The translations under genes and the position numbers were made by a program. Below are positions 4,965 to 6,859 of a DNA stretch of 6,859 nt, piece by piece. The first letter of the stretch is position 1. Every line of letters starts with the position of its first letter. Source of the stretch: Hyphomicrobiaceae bacterium (lineage in GTDB: Bacteria; Pseudomonadota; Alphaproteobacteria; Rhizobiales; JAKIUO01); the NCBI GenBank assembly GCA_021647535.1, contig JAKIUO010000161.1, positions 1 to 6,859 of the forward strand, read 5' to 3'. A model generated the notes under the pieces. That model saw only the letters and a list, made by a program, of their open reading frames with translations, was not told the DNA's origin and searched no databases.

Positions 4965-5990
4965 TCAATCCAGCTTGAACTGCATCAGCAAGGTGCGTTG
5001 CAGGCCGGATTTGTTGAAATTATCATCGGACATCAAGGTAATGATTTGCTCGCCTTGGTGGTTTGTGTGGGCGCTGATGCCTTCCATATTGTCGATATTA
5101 TAGCGCATGGTGGCAGTGATCAGAATTTCACCATCAAGTACGGCATTTTTTTTAATATTTTCGGCCTTGATCTCGCGAATGCGCATCTGCACGCCAGCGA
5201 AATAGCTGAAATAGCGTTCCAGCACCAGCACATTGCCATTGGCCAGGGTGGCCATGCCGGTCACTTTGAAATCATTGCGGCTTTTCAGGTAGAGAGGCCA
5301 TGATTTTTTACCGCGAATCAGCCAGCCCCTGTGCCTGTTTTTTTTCCCATGATGGCGCTCTAGAAAGGTCAGGACAGTGCCATTATTATTTTTGTCCGTG
5401 AGAACGGTAAGGGCTTCCAGACCCTTGTTTTTAGTAGTTTTAAAAACACCTCTGGGTAATTTTAGATAGCTAAAGGCTTTCAAAATGCCGTTTGAGTTCA
5501 GGGAGAAACGACCAATTCTGTGCTTGCGCTCAAAGGAGATGAGCGCATAGACGCCTTTCTTGTTTCTCCACAGGGCAATGTCTTCAGCATCAGACTTTTT
5601 CTTTTTGCGCAAAACTTTGCCGCTTTTTTTACGCAAGGGGCCGATGTGGGGCTGTTTTAGTCCGGCCAGTGCGCCGTCTTTATATTTGACAGAGGCTTGC
5701 AACCAGGTGCCTTGATCGGAGACAGCAATCAGTTTGTTGCCTTTGTCGGTGAGGACGAGACCCGAGTAGCCGCCAAATTTTTTCTGATCCGAAGAAAGCT
5801 CCAGCCCGCCGCGCCAAGTAAGGCGACCAAAACGCTTTTTATCTGGATTAACCTGGTCAAAACTGATGATTTTCGACTGCACCTTGATGTCGATATTTTT
5901 TTGCAAAGGGCGCGAACGGCTGATGGCATCGCTGGTCAGCAGGCTGCTGAACAAAATAGCAATGAGGAAGGCTGGAAATGTAGATTTCAT
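4965..5990 (-). CDS. Exported esterase-like/phytase-like domain protein (COG4246 type)
   Basis: A 341-residue protein with an N-terminal signal peptide (KSTFPAFLIAILFSSLLTSDA, cleavage probably after about residue 22-24), so it is periplasmic or secreted. The mature part is a beta-propeller-like phytase/esterase-like domain (PF13449 family). Spaced motifs recognised: FGGYSGLVL (72-80), AVSDQGTW (89-96), DAEDIAL (134-140), SFERKHRI (152-159), NKGLEAL (188-194), YNIDNMEGISA (297-307) and ITLMSDDNF (317-325). The recurring acidic and D/E-rich motifs resemble those that bind calcium or phosphate in propeller phytases, but activity in this subfamily is not established. It is strikingly rich in Lys and Arg, including KKSGKVLRKKKKSD (121-134). 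It sits between cobT and a small oxygenase; I recall this family next to cobT in other alphaproteobacteria. The start is fixed by the signal peptide; the ribosome site is weak. Confidence 0.87.
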   Translation of the reverse strand: MKSTFPAFLIAILFSSLLTSDAISRSRPLQKNIDIKVQSKIISFDQVNPDKKRFGRLTWRGGLELSSDQKKFGGYSGLVLTDKGNKLIAVSDQGTWLQASVKYKDGALAGLKQPHIGPLRKKSGKVLRKKKKSDAEDIALWRNKKGVYALISFERKHRIGRFSLNSNGILKAFSYLKLPRGVFKTTKNKGLEALTVLTDKNNNGTVLTFLERHHGKKNRHRGWLIRGKKSWPLYLKSRNDFKVTGMATLANGNVLVLERYFSYFAGVQMRIREIKAENIKKNAVLDGEILITATMRYNIDNMEGISAHTNHQGEQIITLMSDDNFNKSGLQRTLLMQFKLD

Positions 5991-6008
5991 GTGAAACAGG
6001 TCTTTTAA

Positions 6009-6014
6009 ATTATA
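6009..6014 (-). promoter_or_regulatory. Candidate -10 element of the phytase-like gene
   Basis: A perfect TATAAT on the minus strand, 18 bases before the ATG at 5990. No good -35 is found at 16-18 bp, and the implied leader would be only about 11 bases, which fits the lack of a clear ribosome site but makes the call uncertain. It overlaps the left arm of the dyad at 6012-6026. Confidence 0.35.
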
Positions 6015-6026
6015 GCCAGCGGCTAT
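6012..6026. repeat. Dyad site 1, ATAGCC-AGC-GGCTAT
   Basis: A perfect 6-bp inverted repeat with a 3-base centre, overlapping the candidate TATAAT of the phytase-like gene. The same arms occur at 6100-6113, so this is a repeated element and could be an operator. Confidence 0.5.
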
Positions 6027-6099
6027 GGCGATTTGGCTGCTAACGGGTGTACTTCGTTGTCATATCAGCGAGGTTCATATGTCTATAATTCGGATATCC

Positions 6100-6113
6100 A
6101 TAGCCACGGCTAT
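6100..6113. repeat. Dyad site 2, ATAGCC-AC-GGCTAT
   Basis: The same 6-bp arms as the site at 6012-6026 but with a 2-base centre. Centres are about 88 bp apart. The flanks extend the likeness in inverted orientation: CCATAGCC on the left here mirrors GGCTATGG on the right of site 1. Confidence 0.5.
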
Positions 6114-6245
6114 ACCATTGAAATATGGTGTCTCCAAGGAAGAAATCGCCTGTGTGGTTTCATTGCACAGACCCCTGTTTGGCGTGGGCGGCGTATTCTG
6201 CGAGTTCCGGGTGGCTTCCAAAATATTTTTCTGAACATCCAATGA

Positions 6246-6859
6246 CTATTGGTCGTCAAACAGTTCGGCCAGTTTTTCGGTCATGGCACCGGCCAGTTCT
6301 TCGACATCGGATATGGTGACGGCGCGGCGGTAATAGCGGGTGACGTCATGGCCGATGCCAATCGCCAGCAGTTCAACCGGAGATTTGGTCTCGATCTCCT
6401 CGATGACGTGACGTAAATGGCTTTCCAGATAGCCGCCTGAATTGACTGATAGAGTGCTGTCATCAACCGGTGCGCCATCCGATATCATCATCAAGATGCG
6501 CCGTTGTTCGGGGCGCGCCAGCAGGCGAGAGTGCGCCCATGTCAGGGCCTCGCCGTCAATATTTTCCTTCAAAATGCCTTCGCGCATCATCAGGCCGAGC
6601 GAGCGCCGGGCGCGCCGCCACGGGTTGTCGGCACTTTTGTAAATAATATGGCGCAGATCGTTGAGGCGGCCTGGATTATTCGGTTTGCCTGCCGTGATCC
6701 AGTCGGTGCGCGAATGGCCACCCTTCCAGGCTCTGGTCGTAAAGCCTAAAATCTCGACCTTGACGCCGCAGCGCTCCAGGGTGCGCGCCAGAATATCGGC
6801 GCTGCAGGCGGCAATCAAAATGGGGCGACCACGCATGGAGCCTGAATTATCAATCAGCA
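6246..6859 (-). CDS. cobT: Cobaltochelatase subunit CobT, C-terminal part (5' end outside window)
   Basis: The minus strand is open from the window edge (first whole codon 6857-6855) to TAG at 6248-6246, about 203 residues. It is the von Willebrand A domain of CobT. The MIDAS motif DNSGS is seen in LIDNSGSMRGRPI at the edge, and the later ISDGAP supplies the second MIDAS Asp; ILGFTTRAWKGG, RLNDLRHIIYKSADNPWRR, MMREGILKENIDGEALTWAH and IGIGHDVTRYYRRAVTI are CobT blocks. CobT works with the AAA+ subunit CobS to drive ATP-dependent cobalt insertion by CobN into hydrogenobyrinate a,c-diamide in aerobic cobalamin synthesis. The full protein is usually a little over 600 residues, so roughly two thirds lies outside. 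The end, LAELFDDQ, is normal. Neither cobS nor cobN is visible. Confidence 0.96.
   Translation of the reverse strand, partial: LIDNSGSMRGRPILIAACSADILARTLERCGVKVEILGFTTRAWKGGHSRTDWITAGKPNNPGRLNDLRHIIYKSADNPWRRARRSLGLMMREGILKENIDGEALTWAHSRLLARPEQRRILMMISDGAPVDDSTLSVNSGGYLESHLRHVIEEIETKSPVELLAIGIGHDVTRYYRRAVTISDVEELAGAMTEKLAELFDDQ

Larger units (their letters stand above)
5991..6245. other. 255-bp intergenic region between cobT and the phytase-like gene
   Basis: There is no recognisable gene here. It holds two dyad sites (listed separately) and a possible 51-codon plus-strand open frame from ATG at 6079 to the stop ending at 6234, with GAGG 5 bases upstream; its product matches nothing I know. 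On the minus strand, just after the cobT stop, a short open stretch (6255-6160) has protein-like composition but no start codon. No clear terminator for cobT was found. Confidence 0.5.

Noticed and set aside
6160..6255. Minus-strand open stretch after cobT with protein-like composition (CSEKYFGSHPELAEYAAH)
   Set aside because: Only about 31 codons, no ATG/GTG/TTG start, and CobT ends normally in another frame, so a frameshifted extension is not needed. It could be a gene remnant, but the evidence is too thin.
1..6859. CRISPR arrays, tRNA, rRNA or riboswitches, including a cobalamin riboswitch near cobT
   Set aside because: I found no regularly spaced repeats, no tRNA cloverleaf and no B12-box-like sequence; the only gap next to cobT is downstream of it.

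Overview
The window looks like chromosomal DNA from an alphaproteobacterium of moderate GC content. Three things suggest this: an aerobic-pathway cobaltochelatase CobT, a DUF2793 protein of the kind common in alphaproteobacteria, and a COG4246-type 'esterase-like/phytase-like' gene next to cobT. All seven supported genes lie on the minus strand, so the text below follows transcription from right to left.

Right end (6859 to 4402): the 3' part of cobT runs in from outside the window. It is followed by a 255-bp gap with two copies of a dyad symmetry, ATAGCC-(2-3)-GGCTAT, one of which overlaps a TATAAT. Next come an exported, very lysine-rich phytase-like/esterase-like protein and, 29 bp further on, a small 2-oxoglutarate/Fe(II) oxygenase of the TIGR02466 type.

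Middle (4401 to 3215): a compact two-gene operon encodes a MAPEG-family membrane protein and a YfcG/Ure2p-like glutathione S-transferase, separated by one base. Its promoter is the clearest regulatory site in the window. A TTGACA/TAGCTT pair with a 17-bp spacer carries a perfect 6-6-6 dyad between the hexamers, the usual layout of a TetR-family repressor site. No regulator gene is visible here.

The 325-bp gap from 2890 to 3214 holds no credible gene but is highly structured. Inverted 11-bp ends (ATTCAATTCTC / GAGAATTGAAT) enclose about 190 bp containing three strong hairpins. One of these is followed, on the minus strand, by a T run. It may be an interspersed MITE-like or REP-like element that also ends the GST transcript.

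Left part (2889 to 1): gmd and fcl overlap by 8 bases and encode the two-step route from GDP-mannose to GDP-L-fucose. This implies a fucose-containing surface polysaccharide or glycan, with no transferase genes in view. After a 125-bp gap with its own candidate promoter comes a DUF2793 protein, the type seen in prophage or gene-transfer-agent-like tail regions. It runs off the left edge, probably only a few codons before its stop.

No clearly new multi-gene system is evident. The best leads are the structured element between gst and gmd, the operator of the glutathione operon and the paired dyads upstream of the phytase-like gene.
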